Source: Euryodendron excelsum
Taxonomy: Eukaryota; Streptophyta; Magnoliopsida; Ericales; Pentaphylacaceae
Direction: 5' to 3'
NCBI GenBank assembly: GCA_033060915.1
Contig: CM065392.1
Location: forward strand, 13,593,001-13,657,000
Length of the DNA: 64,000 nt
Shown piece after piece: positions 11,175 through 22,564 of the stretch. Each line of letters starts with the position of its first letter. Within the stretch, counting starts at the first letter, position 1. Below the pieces are notes generated by a model. That model saw nothing but the letters and a program-made list of their open reading frames with translations, made no database searches and had not been told where the DNA came from. A program made the translations under genes and the position numbers.

Positions 11175-11450
11175 GTGGACCTTTTGGTAAGAACCCTTAA
11201 TAGGGTTTTAGGACTGTGTCAACCTCTTGGGTACTTCATTTGCCAGGTGTATCACCAAACGATGGAGGGCAGATTGATAGATTTTGTGTGGCATTTGGCA
11301 TACATTTGGAAGTTAGGAGATTCTGTTGCAGCAATGCTCGAGTCTGATAGAACTTTTCTAACAGTGAAGTCTTCTTCTGCATGGATGGTGATTGTCGCGA
11401 CATGATGCGAAAGTAGTTGCTTAGAGGTAATGTATTGCTGATGGATGGTT
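11175..11450 (-). pseudogene. Protease-region scrap of element B
   Basis: On the minus strand this is homologous to the E segment at 40330-40587, which encodes a retropepsin-like stretch. Shared landmarks are the complement of ATGGATGGTTA and CTTCTGCATGGATGGTGATTGTC. The frame is broken. The plus-strand frame over 11175-11405 is its shadow. Confidence 0.3.
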
Positions 11451-11599
11451 AGTTTTTTTTACTCCTTAATGTAGGTTCGGCATCTTCCAATAACTAGGCT
11501 TATCCTAGCACGAGTTTGAATTGGGCGGGATGCTAGAGGGGTTCCATGAGTTCAATTATGCTCTTTGACTTAGAAAAAGGAAAAGAAAAACAGAACACA

Positions 11600-12910
11600 G
11601 TTAGCGTGTGGAGTTAGAAGTTTTATGGATACATGTCCTATGGAGGTCCATTCTTTGAGGGAATCTAGGCATGATTTTAGGTCCATCTTGGAGATGAGGT
11701 TTTGCCCCTATATGCAATGCAATACCTCTTTGTTTGGGCAATCCTGCCTCTATGGACAGAGACGGATTTGGGTCCCTCTCGAGACATGGTTCTATGCATG
11801 CCATGAATCCTTAGGGTTGAGGAACCCTTAGGAGTTTTGGTAGGTTCGATTAAAATGAGATTGGATTGCTCCTTTCTCTCTACGGTTGCATGAGACTGCA
11901 ATGACTTGAGTTTCTTGGAACTCTTGCCTTGGAATAGATATGGATGCATGAGCATAATGAAAATAAATCTGTGAGCATCATGATAATAGTAAATGGATGG
12001 TTTAAAAGACCCCATTCTTGTCTTGCTTCTGCCCTTAATTTTCTTGGTACTTGGAGATAAGGGGGGAGAATACAAGACAAGAAACAAATAAGAAGTTAGT
12101 GCCTTGGTTTGAAAGTTTGTATGCAATGCATGCCCTATGAGTGTCCTTGCTTTGAGAGGGGAACTAAGCATGCTAGGTTTGCTCACTTTTGGAGATAGGG
12201 GGTTGCCCCTATACGCAATACCATCTGTGCCTATAATATACATTCATTTACACATCTGTTCATTCAAGGGAAGTAGAAAGAACAATTTTATTTCTTTTGA
12301 TATAAAAGCTGAAATTACATAGATTGGGAGAAGTGAACATTTTTCACTGGATTTTCCACCTATCTACCTAAACTACTTTTCGAGTATTCGGTTTTGCCTT
12401 GTTGATATTGGGAGGTCATTGAATGACCTTGTCTTTGGATTGCCCCTTGTCTTGTGGCAACCTTATCTCCATAAAGGAGAGGGATTGGGGCCCTCTTATG
12501 AAATAATTCTTGGATGCATGCCATGACCCTTAGGGTTTGGAACCCTTAGGAATTGGGTAGGCTTATGATTTGAGATTGGCTCATGGGCCATTCTCTTGGA
12601 GGTTGATCATATGCATGGAGTGTAAGTGGCTCGAGTTACTTTGGAACTCTTGCCTTGGGATGATTACATATGCATGAACAGTTTAATAGCATGAATGACA
12701 TGATATTGATAACAAGGCATTTATGTATGTAGGCACAATAACAACAAGAATAAGGAAATTGAAAAGCAGTCGCTTTTTCTCCCTGGTTTTTGAAAAACAC
12801 TTGCCTTAAATCGGCTAGAGGTTTAGCTATGCATGGGTGCTATATGAACATAAGGTTGAAGGCTACTAATGCTTCCTAAAGCTCGGTTCCTAGATCTTCA
12901 AACCTAGGTC
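11600..12910 (-). repeat. Leader of element B with an internal duplication
   Basis: Two copies of a leader block are present. Each carries, in plus orientation, a 'CTCGAGTTxCTTGGAACTCTTGCCTTGG' type segment (about 11905 and 12630), a CCTTAGGGTT segment (11808 and 12528) and a GCATGCATGA run. D2 has a single copy (about 59950-60560); E has two. A 188-residue minus-strand frame covers 11677-12243, but the homologous region is not open in D2 or E, so I do not call a gene. Confidence 0.5.
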
Positions 12911-13438
12911 CATTCCCCGGGGCAGTTGCATTATAGGTTGGTGATCTGAGCGAGGGAACTATCTAAAGACCGTTGGTTAGGTGACATATCTACCTACAAC
13001 CAATAGTTAATGTACTGTTCCCTCTTCTAATTAGAATGTAGTAACCAAGGTCAATATTCCATGAAAATGCATATGCAAGTATGTGTGTGATTTTAAAAAT
13101 TAGAGAAAAGAGCTCAACAACTTCCATACATCCTGTCATACATAGCATACATGGCAGTTTATGAACATAAATTAAAATGTGAACAATGGTTCACCTACAA
13201 AACAAATACACAGAGTTAGTACTTTTCGAGGAACTCAAATGCAAAATAAAATATTGATGTAGGAACAATGCAAGAGCATGTAATGGATACAATGTTTGAC
13301 TTTTTACAAAACAAAGATCATTTTGAAAAATTTAGAATTTTGAAAAGTTTAGAAAGTGGATATAGTTAAACAAGGTAACCGTGAACTTAAGGTGAGTGAA
13401 GGGTGACTAGACATGACATAGGCCTAACCCTCTAATTC

Positions 13439-13456
13439 TCTCTAGCGGAGTCGCCA
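13439..13456 (-). promoter_or_regulatory. Primer-binding site of element B
   Basis: On the minus strand it reads TGGCGACTCCGCTAGAGA, next to the LTR end. It is a decayed form of the tRNA-Arg-type PBS of element E; the first 13 bases are intact. Confidence 0.7.
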
Positions 13457-14092
13457 AGCTGTCGCGCCTCGTTTCCAGACGCTGGGCCTATTCTCCTCTC
13501 TTTTTTGGCCCAGGGGTGAGAATTTGGTATGGTGCTCTCTTGTTAGAACTCATCCTCCTAGAAGGACAAATGCGACATGGTTTAAATTTTTGAAATGGAA
13601 TTGATTATAGCTTCTTGAAAAGGTTTTTGAAGTCACCACCTAATATATTTAAAGATGTGCTAGGTCACCTACACCAAGTAAAACCCGAGGGTTAAACTTA
13701 GGTTTTGGAAAAGGTTTTGTTTTTAAAAAACGTCCTCATAAGAGGGTTTTAAAAGGTAGGATTGCCTGACAACTCTAAAAATATTGGAAAGTCCTTTTCA
13801 AAATTTGACTCTGTTTTGGGTCTTTGAAATAAAAGTTCTTAAGTCTGGGGGTTGGTTATGTGTAGGGAAGATCTCCTAAGACTATCACCCTACCTCGCTC
13901 TTGTAGTACCTATATGTCTAATCACCTTTTACTTACCTAATTATGACTCACCGGTTACCTATGTTTAATACTATCCACTTAAGAAAATTTCTAAAAAACA
14001 GAATTGAAAAGGAATTTGAAAGAGGGAGTTAAGTTTGAAAAATGGAATTGGGAATTTGAAAAGGGTTGTGACCGTACCTCATGAAGAGTTGC

Positions 14093-14129
14093 CTACATAC
14101 CTCCTTAAAGAGGATAAGGTCAATCGTAG
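14093..14129 (-). ncRNA. Two-stem U5 element (B copy)
   Basis: In element sense the inner stem is CCTC / GAGG around TTTAAG. The outer arms are CTACG and TGTAG, one base decayed. Spacing between the outer arms is preserved at 37 nt overall. Confidence 0.5.
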
Positions 14130-14149
14130 TTCGGACGAGAGTCTGAAAG

Positions 14150-14770
14150 AGTTGGAATTTTGAAATAGGTTCCTATTTCTAGAAAGTTTTCATTTTTAGA
14201 AAGTTTACTTTTAAGGAAAGTTTGAATTTGAAAGTGTTTCCTTTTCAAGAAGATTGGACTTTTAAAATGTTTCCTTTTTAAGAAGATTTGACTTGAAAAT
14301 GTTTCCTTTTCAGGAAAGTTTTATTTGATTTTGAAATATTTCTTTTTTAGAAAGATTGAGATTTGAAAAGATTTGATTTGATTTGAGTTTATTTGAAAAG
14401 ATTGAGTTTTGAAAATGTTTCATTTTCAAGAAGATTTGATTTTTGAAATGTTTCCTTTTCAAGAAGCTTAAGATTTGAAAAGATTTGAGAATATTTGAGT
14501 TGATTTAAAAAGATTGAGTTTTGGAAATGTTTCTTTTTTCGAAAGATTTGATTTTTGAAATGTTTCCTTTTTAGGAAGATTGAGATTTGAGAAGATTTGA
14601 TTTGAAAAGATTTGAGTTGATTTGAAAAGATTGAATTTTGAAATGTTTTCTTTTCCAGAAGATTTGATTTTTGAAATGTTCCTTTTCAGGAAGATTGAAA
14701 TTTGAAAATATTTTGATTTGATTTGAAAAAATTTGATTTTGAAAAAAAGGCAAGTTTGGATTGTTTCCAA
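14150..14770 (-). repeat. Purine-rich degenerate repeat in U5 of B
   Basis: Units of about 60 bp (GATTTGA-AAATGTTTCCTTTTCAGGAAGATT type) are repeated some eight to ten times. A 166-residue minus-strand frame (14468-14968) rich in F, K, N and S runs through them; it is a low-complexity artefact and is not reported as a gene. Confidence 0.75.
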
Positions 14771-15506
14771 AATAGAAGGAGTTAAATTAGGTTTAAATTT
14801 GGAAGATTTGAAAAATGAGCGATTTAAGAGATTTAAAATGGAAGGTTTTGATTTGGTTGATTTTGAAAAGGAAAGTTTGGAAAAGGGAAGTTTTGATTGA
14901 TTTGGAAATTGAGGATTTTGGGGGTTTGAAAATGGTAGGATTTTGGCTAAAAAATGGAAGGTTTCCAAGTTGGCAAAAATGAGATTTTCCTAGGATTGGA
15001 CTTCTAGGGTTTAACAGATATGAGTTTTGTAAATGGTTGGAAAATCGAGTCTTTTGAAAACATGTTTTAGGGCCCGAAACCCTAACTTGGATTTTAGACA
15101 TCCAAATGAATATCGCACTTTGCCTAAGGCCATTTTAGCCATTGAAAGGCTAGAATCGCTTTAGATTTGTGGCTTTGAAAAACAATAAAGGCACGAGGCC
15201 AAAAATGTAGACCTTTTAGGTCCTTTTGAATGTTACACATTTTTCGAAACAACCCTAATCATGAAAAGACTAGGATCATTCCGAGAATGGGTTTTTTTGA
15301 AAAGAAGGAAATGTAGGCTATCGGGAGCCATTTAAAATGTCGCACTTTCCAGAAAAACCCTAACCATGAGAGGGTCAGGATCCACCTAGAATTGTGGTTT
15401 TGAGAAAACAACTTTGAAAAAATGGTTTTAAAGGATAAAGACATGACAAGAATGCAAATGCAATTTGGTGATAGTAACGACATGAAACATACAATGTTTT
15501 GGTATC

Positions 15507-15511
15507 ACCAC
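15507..15511. repeat. Left target-site duplication of solo LTR S2 (ACCAC)
   Basis: ACCAC occurs again at 20668-20672. Removing S2 restores GGTATCACCACATTGCAAGAGGG. The B 3' LTR has the matching uninterrupted stretch GGTATCACCATATTGCAAGAG at 1825-1845. Confidence 0.95.
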
Positions 15512-15694
15512 TGTAAGCACCCCATTTTTGCCAACTTAGCAACCTCCTGCTCAATCGGATCTAGTTTTTAAACATCATGATGCATACAGGTCCAAGGTGA
15601 CTCTTTCAAACTCCAATCTAGTTTGCTAGTCACTTCTCCTGCTCATAAGGCCTAATTAAAGCTGTGAAGACCATCATGCCCTTAGGCATTCCAG

Positions 15695-16025
15695 GCAACT
15701 TTCCGAGACCGGGCAGTCTCGGGAACCAACACCAACTAGGTAGCTTCCCGAGGTCAGGCGATCTCGGGGACCAACACTTTATCAAATTCTAGACGGTTCA
15801 CTTATAGCGCCTGCTAGCCCACCAATGTAGAATGTTCGTTATTTGGTAGTTCTCCAAGACTAGGCGTTCTCAAAGACCAACATCACCCTTATAGGTAGCT
15901 TCTTGAGACCAGGCGTTCTCAGAAACCAACACCACCATACAGTTAGCTCTTTGAGACCGGGCAGTCTTAGGGACCAACAACGTATAGGTAGCTTTTCAAG
16001 ACTGGGCGGTCTCGGGAACCAACAC
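15695..16025 (+). repeat. Hairpin-bearing tandem repeats in S2 U3
   Basis: About six units of roughly 45-70 bp of the type 'GGTAGCTTCTCGAGACCGGGCAGTCTCGGGAACCAACACC' each contain an inverted repeat. The best is CCGAGAC / GTCTCGG at 15703-15722. Other units have variant arms (GAGACC..., CAAGAC...), with the loop GGGC or AGGC kept. Confidence 0.65.
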
Positions 16026-17278
16026 TAGGTCAACACCAGCGTTTGCTAGCCTGACTCAGTAAAAAATAACAAAACCTGCCCCGTGGGCCTCCAGGCGCGT
16101 CTTGAGAAAGTTCAAAATCCCTCAAGATGGTAAGTACACCTTTTCAAAGTGTTCCTAAATAGTCAGGCGTACCTAGCATGCCATTCTATCCAATTCTAGT
16201 TCCATTTCGGTCAACTCCGGTCAAAATGACCATTTTACCCTTGGTGCGCTAGCACAATACAAATCCCACCAAACAATGAAACACTCTTCCAAGACCATCC
16301 TCGAACAGTTTGGCACGCTTAGTATGCCACTTCAACCCATTTCGACCTTTCTCAACCAATCCCAGTCAAAATGACCATTTTACCCCTAGTGGCCCAAACG
16401 CGCCCTGAAACTACACCGGCCTTGGGTATCGAATGGCGGGTCCCATCATGCACTCTTGTTTAACTTGAGGTGAACCCCATGACACTAAACACTCTTGACT
16501 CAATGAAAGCCCTTTAGAGCGTCTCACCGATGCTCTGCCAGAGTTGTCTTTTTTACCGATTCCTTGGTTATAACGCACCATCAAACAACTTGAGAAATGT
16601 GTAAACTAGGAAATTCCAGAAAGCTCATCCATGGGTCTTTTCATTGATACAGCTCGATCGGATAGATTGCTTCCCGAAGCCCCTCATCGCATGGCTTGAA
16701 AAATGCCACTTTTAGTAACCCGTAAAGCATCTCACAAACGCTCTGCCAAGATTGACTTTTTCACTAATTCCTTGACTATAACGCACAGTCAAACGACTTG
16801 AGAAATGCATAAATTAGGAAATTCCCAAAAGTATTTCCAGAGCACTCTCCATTGGTACGGTCCGATCGGAGAGATCGCTTCCCAAAGGCTTTATTCATGT
16901 GGCACACAAATGGCTACTTTTGAATGCTCGTGGAGTGTATCACAGACGCTCCGCAAAAATGTGTTTTCATGCACACTTCCCAAGATGATATCTCACTCTT
17001 CTGAATACCTTTCAAGCTTTCTGAAAATTCATTATTCATAAGAAACATAGAACAACACCGTGAATGTAATCGATTTTTCCGAATCCTTCCCGGTTGGCAC
17101 AATTATTGAGACAACGTTTAAATGAACCTTCCCTGTGGCAAAGCACATGCTATATGCACCTAGATTTTGATCAGATCCATCAAACTTTGCTTAGCCCTTA
17201 AGATTTAGCAGTTTAATGAGTGTCACGTGGCATTCTGCCAGTGGAACAGTACTGGCACATGTGCTACCTAGCTTTGCC

Positions 17279-17286
17279 TATAAATA
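17279..17286 (+). promoter_or_regulatory. TATA box of solo LTR S2
   Basis: GCCTATAAATACAAGCC is the TATA context. A CACGTGGC motif lies about 55 bp upstream (17224-17231), which is a G-box core; binding is inference. Confidence 0.75.
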
Positions 17287-17879
17287 CAAGCCTCCCTCTT
17301 TGTATATTCTAGAATAGAATTTGACAGCGAAGCTCTGCTAAAACTGCTCCAGAACCTCAAATTCTTATATAGAACCCTCACTCCTAACAGTTAGGCTAGA
17401 TTCCATCTCCCTCTAACCTATACACTACACCTATATAGCCTTCAATGCCATAGAGTACCTTATTCCAGACCCTTCAAGCCTCTTCAAGGCTATTCAAGCT
17501 CAAGTCAAGGCATCTATGGAGGTTTGAAAATGTGTGAAGGCAAAAGGTAGTATTCCCTTTATATTTTTGCAATCCCCCACTCCTCTCTTCTCCCTCCTAG
17601 CCTACTTAGGCTATTCTCTATTTTAATCCCCATCTTCTACCCTCTTTTTTTGCATGCTTGAAATAAGGAAGCTCTTAATTCATGCTTAGAGGAAAGTTTG
17701 TGAGAGCCACCATGTAGGGAACCTCTCACAAACCTACTTTAAGATGGTATGGCCTTAGAGCACCTTGCTATGTGGTGAAGCTTCTAGTCTTGTATGATTT
17801 CATGACCCTTTTGCATATAATTATCTTGTTCATGTTTTACATGCTTGGCTTTGTTTTCATTTTTTCAAAGCTTTCACTA

Positions 17880-19900
17880 TTCTATTTCTATGGCATTCTC
17901 AAATTTCATATTCAGATGATTTTCTAAAAATGGTTATAGAATTGGTTCCTTGAAGCCTAGGTTAAACCCTCAATTTCTACCCTTTAGAAAACCCTCTTTA
18001 AGTCCCTTAACTTTATATTGCAACCCTACATTTCATTCATTTTCAAGATTGTATTAAAATGGCTTTCAAATCCTCTTCCTTTATGTTGATTTTCAAGGGC
18101 TTTACTCTTTTGAATTTTGTGGTTCAAATGGTTTCTTGGAACCCTCTCTTTAGTGTTCTCCCTATTATCTTGACCATATGAACCCTAGTTCATTAGAGTT
18201 GGCTCTATTCTCTTTAAAATGGTTTTCAAAACAATTCCCTTCAAAAAAGATTCTCAAACTTGCACTCTCTTTAACTTGCATAAAAATGATTTCCCTAAAT
18301 CGTCATTTTCGCCTTGATTTTTAGAAGTTTTGCTCTCTTGAATATTGTTGTTGGAATGGTCCCATGGAGTCCTCTTTGGAGTGATTTCCTTCAAATCAAC
18401 CATATGAAACCTTATTGTTTAGAGTGGACTTCAACTTGTTAAACGTGGTTTTCCAAAACCTCATTTCCAAAACCAATTTTCAAAAGGATCATTCTCTCTA
18501 ATTTTCAAGTCTTCAAAACTATCTATTAAATGTTGATTTTCAAAAGTTTTGCTTCTTTGAGTTTGTGGGTGAAATGGTTCCAAAGCAACCCTCTCTTAAG
18601 CGATTTTCAAATATCAACCATAGGACCCTAACAGTCATTTGAGTGCCTTTCATAAAATGGTTTTCAAAACATACTTTCAAGTTTCATGTATAAAACCATC
18701 TTTCCTAAACCACTATGTCAAAACCCTTGTCCAAAACCACTTTCCAAAACCACTCTTCAACCCTAGGTTAACTTGACCCTAGGTCAACCAAACCCTAGGT
18801 TAACCCAACCTTATTTAGTTAATCTTAGGTCCCCTTAACCCTAGGATAAATTAACCTTAGTTAGTTAACCCTAGGTCACCTTAACCCTAGATTAACCTAA
18901 CCTCGGTTAACACTAGGTCATCCAAACCCTAGGTTAACTTAACCTTAGTTAGCTAACCCTAGGTCACCTTAACCCTAGGTTAACTAAACTTGAGTTAGTT
19001 AACCTTAGGTCAACCCAACCTAGGATAATAGGCTTTAAGGTTCCAATTCAAAGACCTATTTTCAAATGATCTTTCAACTCACCATTTTCATAACATATTT
19101 TCGAAAACCTCCTACTCTCTTAAGATTTCAAGGATCAATTCCAAAACCTTTTTAAATATCCCCACACTCCATCTTCAAAAATGTCTCCAAGAAATTCTCT
19201 TAAACTTGTTTCAACCAAGATGGCTAGTCACTTAACATTTTTCGAAAACTATTTTCCAAATGTTTTCAAGGACTCACAACCCTAAGGTGTCCCTAACCTT
19301 TTATGGCTAGGGATGCCAAGGGAATATGATACATTAAGTACAATCTTCAAGGTTGTTCATATTAGGGTTTCAAAACCCTAAGTGTTTTCAAAAGCTCTTT
19401 TCAAAAATAATTTTCAAACATCACATTCTTGAAGCAACCCTAATCCTTCCATGGTTAGGATTGGTCAAGTATAAGTGAGACATTCAAGAAGGGCTCTACA
19501 ACCCTAAAGTTTTGAAAACCAAAGGAAAAGTTTCTAGTCTCTTTTTCAAAAATGTTTTTGAAAGTCACAACCCTAAAGGAGTCTAGTTCTTCAATAACTA
19601 ATCTCTCAAGGGTGATGAAACATTCAACAAGCCTTTCAAAAGGTACATGAAAACTATTTTCAAAGATTATTTTAAGACAAGTCCATAAGAGCTCTTGTGA
19701 GTCCAAATCTAATTTTCATGTCCATAACTAAGTTTTCGAAACTTTTGAAATTCTCTTGAGTTATGTTAAAAAATATTTCGAAACACTTCAAACATCGCAA
19801 GTCCTATTTCAAAGACGTTTTTCTAAAACTCTCAAGCTCTCTTTTTCCAAAGACCTCAAAGTATCTTCACATCTTTCCAAAGGCCTCAATGTGTCTTCAA
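17880..19900 (+). repeat. Pyrimidine-rich degenerate repeats in U5 of S2
   Basis: Two kilobases of TTTTCAAAACC / TTTCCAAA-type units, with conserved hairpin-like pieces such as CCCTAGTTCATTAGAG. No coding region is supported. Confidence 0.7.
18755..19025 (+). repeat. CCCTAGGTTAAC degenerate tandem array
   Basis: About 270 bp of units of the type AACCCTAGGTTAACC / AACCCTAGGTCACC, 10-16 bp long, repeated more than fifteen times. It is inside S2 and has no counterpart in the other LTRs. Confidence 0.75.
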
Positions 19901-19951
19901 AACATTCCAAAGGCCCCAATGTGCCTCTTTCCTATCGGGCCCTTGCTCGAA

Positions 19952-19989
19952 CTATGAATGACCTGATTCTCGTTGAATGAGATACGTAG
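19952..19989 (+). ncRNA. Two-stem U5 element (S2 copy)
   Basis: CTATG ... CGTAG outer arms enclose TGACCTGATTCTCG TTGAATGAGATA, where the inner stem is TCTC / GAGA instead of the TCCC / GGGA of E. The outer stem carries one A/T-for-C change. Total 38 nt. Confidence 0.5.
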
Positions 19990-20667
19990 GCAACCTAAAA
20001 TAGTGCGGTTATAACTCTTATTTCAATCTAAATCCCCTTTTCAAAAGTTTCTATCAACTCAAGATTTCTATCTCACATTTTCTTAAAACTTTCATATTTT
20101 TAAATTTCTTTTTCAAAACATACATCATGTATCATTCATCCATAAAGTGATGACCAAACCCTGTTTTCAAAACTCTAAAGTGGATACAAGTGGACAATTA
20201 GTAACCAATGACTCAAGTGAGTGAACTAAGGGTGATTAGACATGAAGGTACTAAAAAGGCGGGGTAGGGTGATGATCTTAGGATATCTTCCTTACACGTA
20301 ACCAACTCCCGGGCCATAGATTTTTGTTTTCAAAATAGCAAAATAGAGTTATGTTCAAAAAGGGCTTAAAACTTTCCAAGGGTTGCCAAACAACCTATTT
20401 TCTTAGAAACCATCTCTTAAGGAAGTTTTCCAAAATCTTTTCAAAAACCTTAAGTTTAATCTTTGGATTACACTTAGTTTTAGGTGACCTAACTCACCTT
20501 AATTAAGTTAGGTGATGACTCATATTTTTCTAAAACAAGCCTTTAATCAAATCAATTTCAAGTTTAAACCTAGTCGCACTCGTCCTTCTAGGAGGATGAA
20601 TTCTAATGATAGAGTTTCGTGTCTTTTCCGAGCCGAAAGGACTTGGTTAAAAAATCAGGGCGTGACA

Positions 20668-20672
20668 ACCAC
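20668..20672. repeat. Right target-site duplication of S2 (ACCAC)
   Basis: It is identical to 15507-15511; B's LTR continues immediately with ATTGCAAGAGGG. Confidence 0.95.
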
Positions 20673-21049
20673 ATTGCAAGAGGGCCCTAAGGCTATGCCA
20701 TGAAGTAAGGGAGGGCCAAGAAGAGAGTCCAGATCAGTAATCTCCTCTTGCTCACTCTCGATATGGACTTAACGTCCTCTTATTTTCAAGCATGCAAGAA
20801 AGGGGGGTTTAGAGATAGGGGGTTAAAAAAGAGAAGAATCCAAGTGGGTTTGGAGGGAAAAAAGAAAGTAGGGGAATACGAAAAAGTAAAAAGAGGATTA
20901 CCTTGTCTTGTTGCTTTTTTCTTTAGTGGAGGCTCGAACTTTTACTTGGGAAGGTTTTTGGAGCTTCCGGGCAGCGAGGCGGTCCTTTGGTAGAACTTGG
21001 AGGCTAGGGCTTCGAGAATTCAAACTTTAGACTCAATCGGCGGGACTTC

Positions 21050-21074
21050 GAGAGAGAGAGAGAGAGAGAGAGAG
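21050..21074. repeat. (GA)12 microsatellite
   Basis: This is the same position as 2212-2231 in the other LTR of B but five bases longer, so the tract changed length after insertion. Confidence 0.9.
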
Positions 21075-21155
21075 GGCTTCGGGAGCTGTCTGGAATGGAG
21101 GGGGAGAGTTTTTGGAGGAATTTTTTTGACCCAAAACAGTGAAGGGGGAGACCTG

Positions 21156-21163
21156 TATTTATA
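21156..21163 (-). promoter_or_regulatory. TATA box of B 5' LTR
   Basis: TATAAATACAGGTC is read on the minus strand. This is the promoter that would have driven element B. Confidence 0.7.
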
Positions 21164-22469
21164 GTGCAATTTTAGGGATGTTGTGTGCCATTTTTAGTGA
21201 CACACGCATTAGCCTTAGCCATGCACCATTAAGAGTGACGCAGAAAGGTTTAATGCAGGCTTGAAAAAAGGCTGGATACGGGCCAGGCCATTTGTAAGTG
21301 ATTTTGGGGGGTTATGCACCACTATTAGTGGCGTAAGGCTAATGAATGGTCATGCTTCACTCGAAGTGGAGTAAGGAGGTTCTGGTTAGAAAAGGAAAGG
21401 TACCAGATGGCAGGGCTCGACTAGAAATAGAAGGTAATACTCTGGAAAGTGTCCTGGAGGTTGCCAATTTGATTCTCAGAGACGGTATGGTTAAAGAGAG
21501 TGACCAGATGGCGGTTAACTTATCTTGGGAGTTCTAGGGTTGACCAAGATTGACCGAGATTGACCGAGTGGACCAGAGTTGACTGGGTGTTGCTAGTTTG
21601 TTACCTAGAGTCGGTGTGGTTTCCTAGGGCATTTGGATGCCCAGGGGAAAAGCGGTCATTTTGACTAGGGAACCTTCGGGAAAGGACCGGGGTTGACTGG
21701 ATGGCTCTGGACATGTCGGACCGTCTAGGGACGGCTCTGGAAGGTGGTCTTATAGTGTTGAGGACTTTGTACTTTCTCGAGGAACATGCTAGGCCTACTA
21801 GAGGCAAAATGGTCATTTTTCACTGGGACGGGCTAGTAGGCGTTGGTGTTGACCGGTTTAGATTTGGTCTGGACTTCTGTCTGAGGAATTAGTACTTTCT
21901 CAGTGGATAGGCTTGAAAGGGTCTTATTGCCTTCAGGGACAAACTTTCTCGAAGGTCGATCCAGACTGAGATGGTCTTCCATTCTTGAGGGATTTGTGCT
22001 TTCTCAAAGAATGTGCTGGGTTTAGACGGTCTTTCATTTTTAAGCGGTTGTGCTTTCTCAAATAACGTACTAGATTAGCGAACATTCTACATTGGCGGGC
22101 TAGTAGGAGATGACTGTGAAAGGGGCTTTACCGATCTGAGAAATAAACCTTCTCGGTGATCATGTCGTGTTGGATTGGATGGTCTTACTGTTAATGAGGG
22201 ATCAATTTTCTTGAATGATGGGACAACTGGATTTGACTTTGGATTTGAATGGACTTATCATCTTATGGAAGATGTGTCAGACTGGATTGGACTGACTAAT
22301 GCAGCAGAGGCATTTCGGTCATTTTGCCTCTGTTGGGCCCAACGGGCCTGCAAAGCGGTTGTTTGCTTAGACTAGATCTAAAAAGCCGATTTGGGCTATG
22401 CTTGTGTTGGTTTGAGAGTGTTTTCGGTTGGACCAGAGATCGCCGAGTGGCCAAAATGGGGTGCTAACA

Positions 22470-22564
22470 GTAGGTCTATGGACCTACCTGTACCAATTGT
22501 GTTCATAAGTTGGCCTATAGGCCCGCTAACCTTGGTTATCCAACACATGGGTAGCAAAGAAGCG
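22470..22564. other. Spacer between B and LTR fragment C
   Basis: These 95 bp are not explained by either flanking LTR. They begin with the perfect palindrome GTAGGTC-TATG-GACCTAC (22470-22487), directly beside the B LTR end. Nothing else was recognised. Confidence 0.5.

Larger units (their letters stand above)
8028..13459 (-). mobile_element. Element B internal region
   Basis: This runs, on the minus strand, from the PBS beside the 5' LTR (13456) to the PPT side (8028, joined to 3752-3830 before S1 inserted). It aligns block by block with the internal regions of E and D2 but has lost gag and pol. Only a protease-like scrap near 11190-11450 and a ruined antisense gene near 8440-9130 remain. 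Most of it is AT-rich leader-like sequence with short duplicated blocks. No intact coding region is present. Confidence 0.8.
13460..15511 (-). mobile_element. Element B 5' LTR, first part (U5 and part of R)
   Basis: It begins at 13460 with the complement of the LTR end GGCGCGACA and continues to the S2 insertion point. It contains the two-stem element at 14093-14129, a purine-rich repeat (14150-14770) and U5 hairpin units (15125-15375). The LTR resumes at 20673. Confidence 0.85.
15512..20667 (+). mobile_element. Solo LTR S2 (5156 bp), plus orientation
   Basis: It starts TGTAAGCACCCC and ends AGGGCGTGACA, flanked by perfect ACCAC duplications. It belongs to a family distinct from E and D2 but has the same plan: a U3 hairpin array (15695-16025), GACCATTTTACCC blocks (16228, 16373), TATA at 17279-17286, a donor-like AAAAGGTAGTA at about 17544, U5 pyrimidine-rich tracts, the two-stem element at 19952-19989, and a terminal GGAGGATGAATTC block. 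It contains no coding region and is inserted into the 5' LTR of B in opposite orientation. Confidence 0.93.
20673..22469 (-). mobile_element. Element B 5' LTR, second part (R and U3)
   Basis: This continues the LTR broken at 15511 and ends, on the minus strand, at TGTTAGCACCCC (22469). Without S2 the LTR is about 3.85 kb. Features are (GA) tract 21050-21074, TATA 21156-21163, four TTGAC cores at 21540-21583, and GGTCATTTT blocks at 21654 and 21811, 157 bp apart. Confidence 0.85.

Noticed and set aside
11677..12243. 188-codon minus-strand open frame in the leader of B
   Set aside because: The homologous leader in D2 and E is not open over the same span and no domain is recognisable. It is probably a chance frame through a duplicated leader block.
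14468..14968. 166-codon minus-strand open frame
   Set aside because: It lies in the repetitive purine-rich U5 tract. The product is dominated by F, K, N, S and I in repeating order, with no conserved counterpart as a protein in other LTRs.
18755..19025. CCCTAA-like repeats as a telomere remnant
   Set aside because: Units are CCCTAGGTTAAC variants of changing length, not the plant CCCTAAA telomere repeat, and are inside an LTR.
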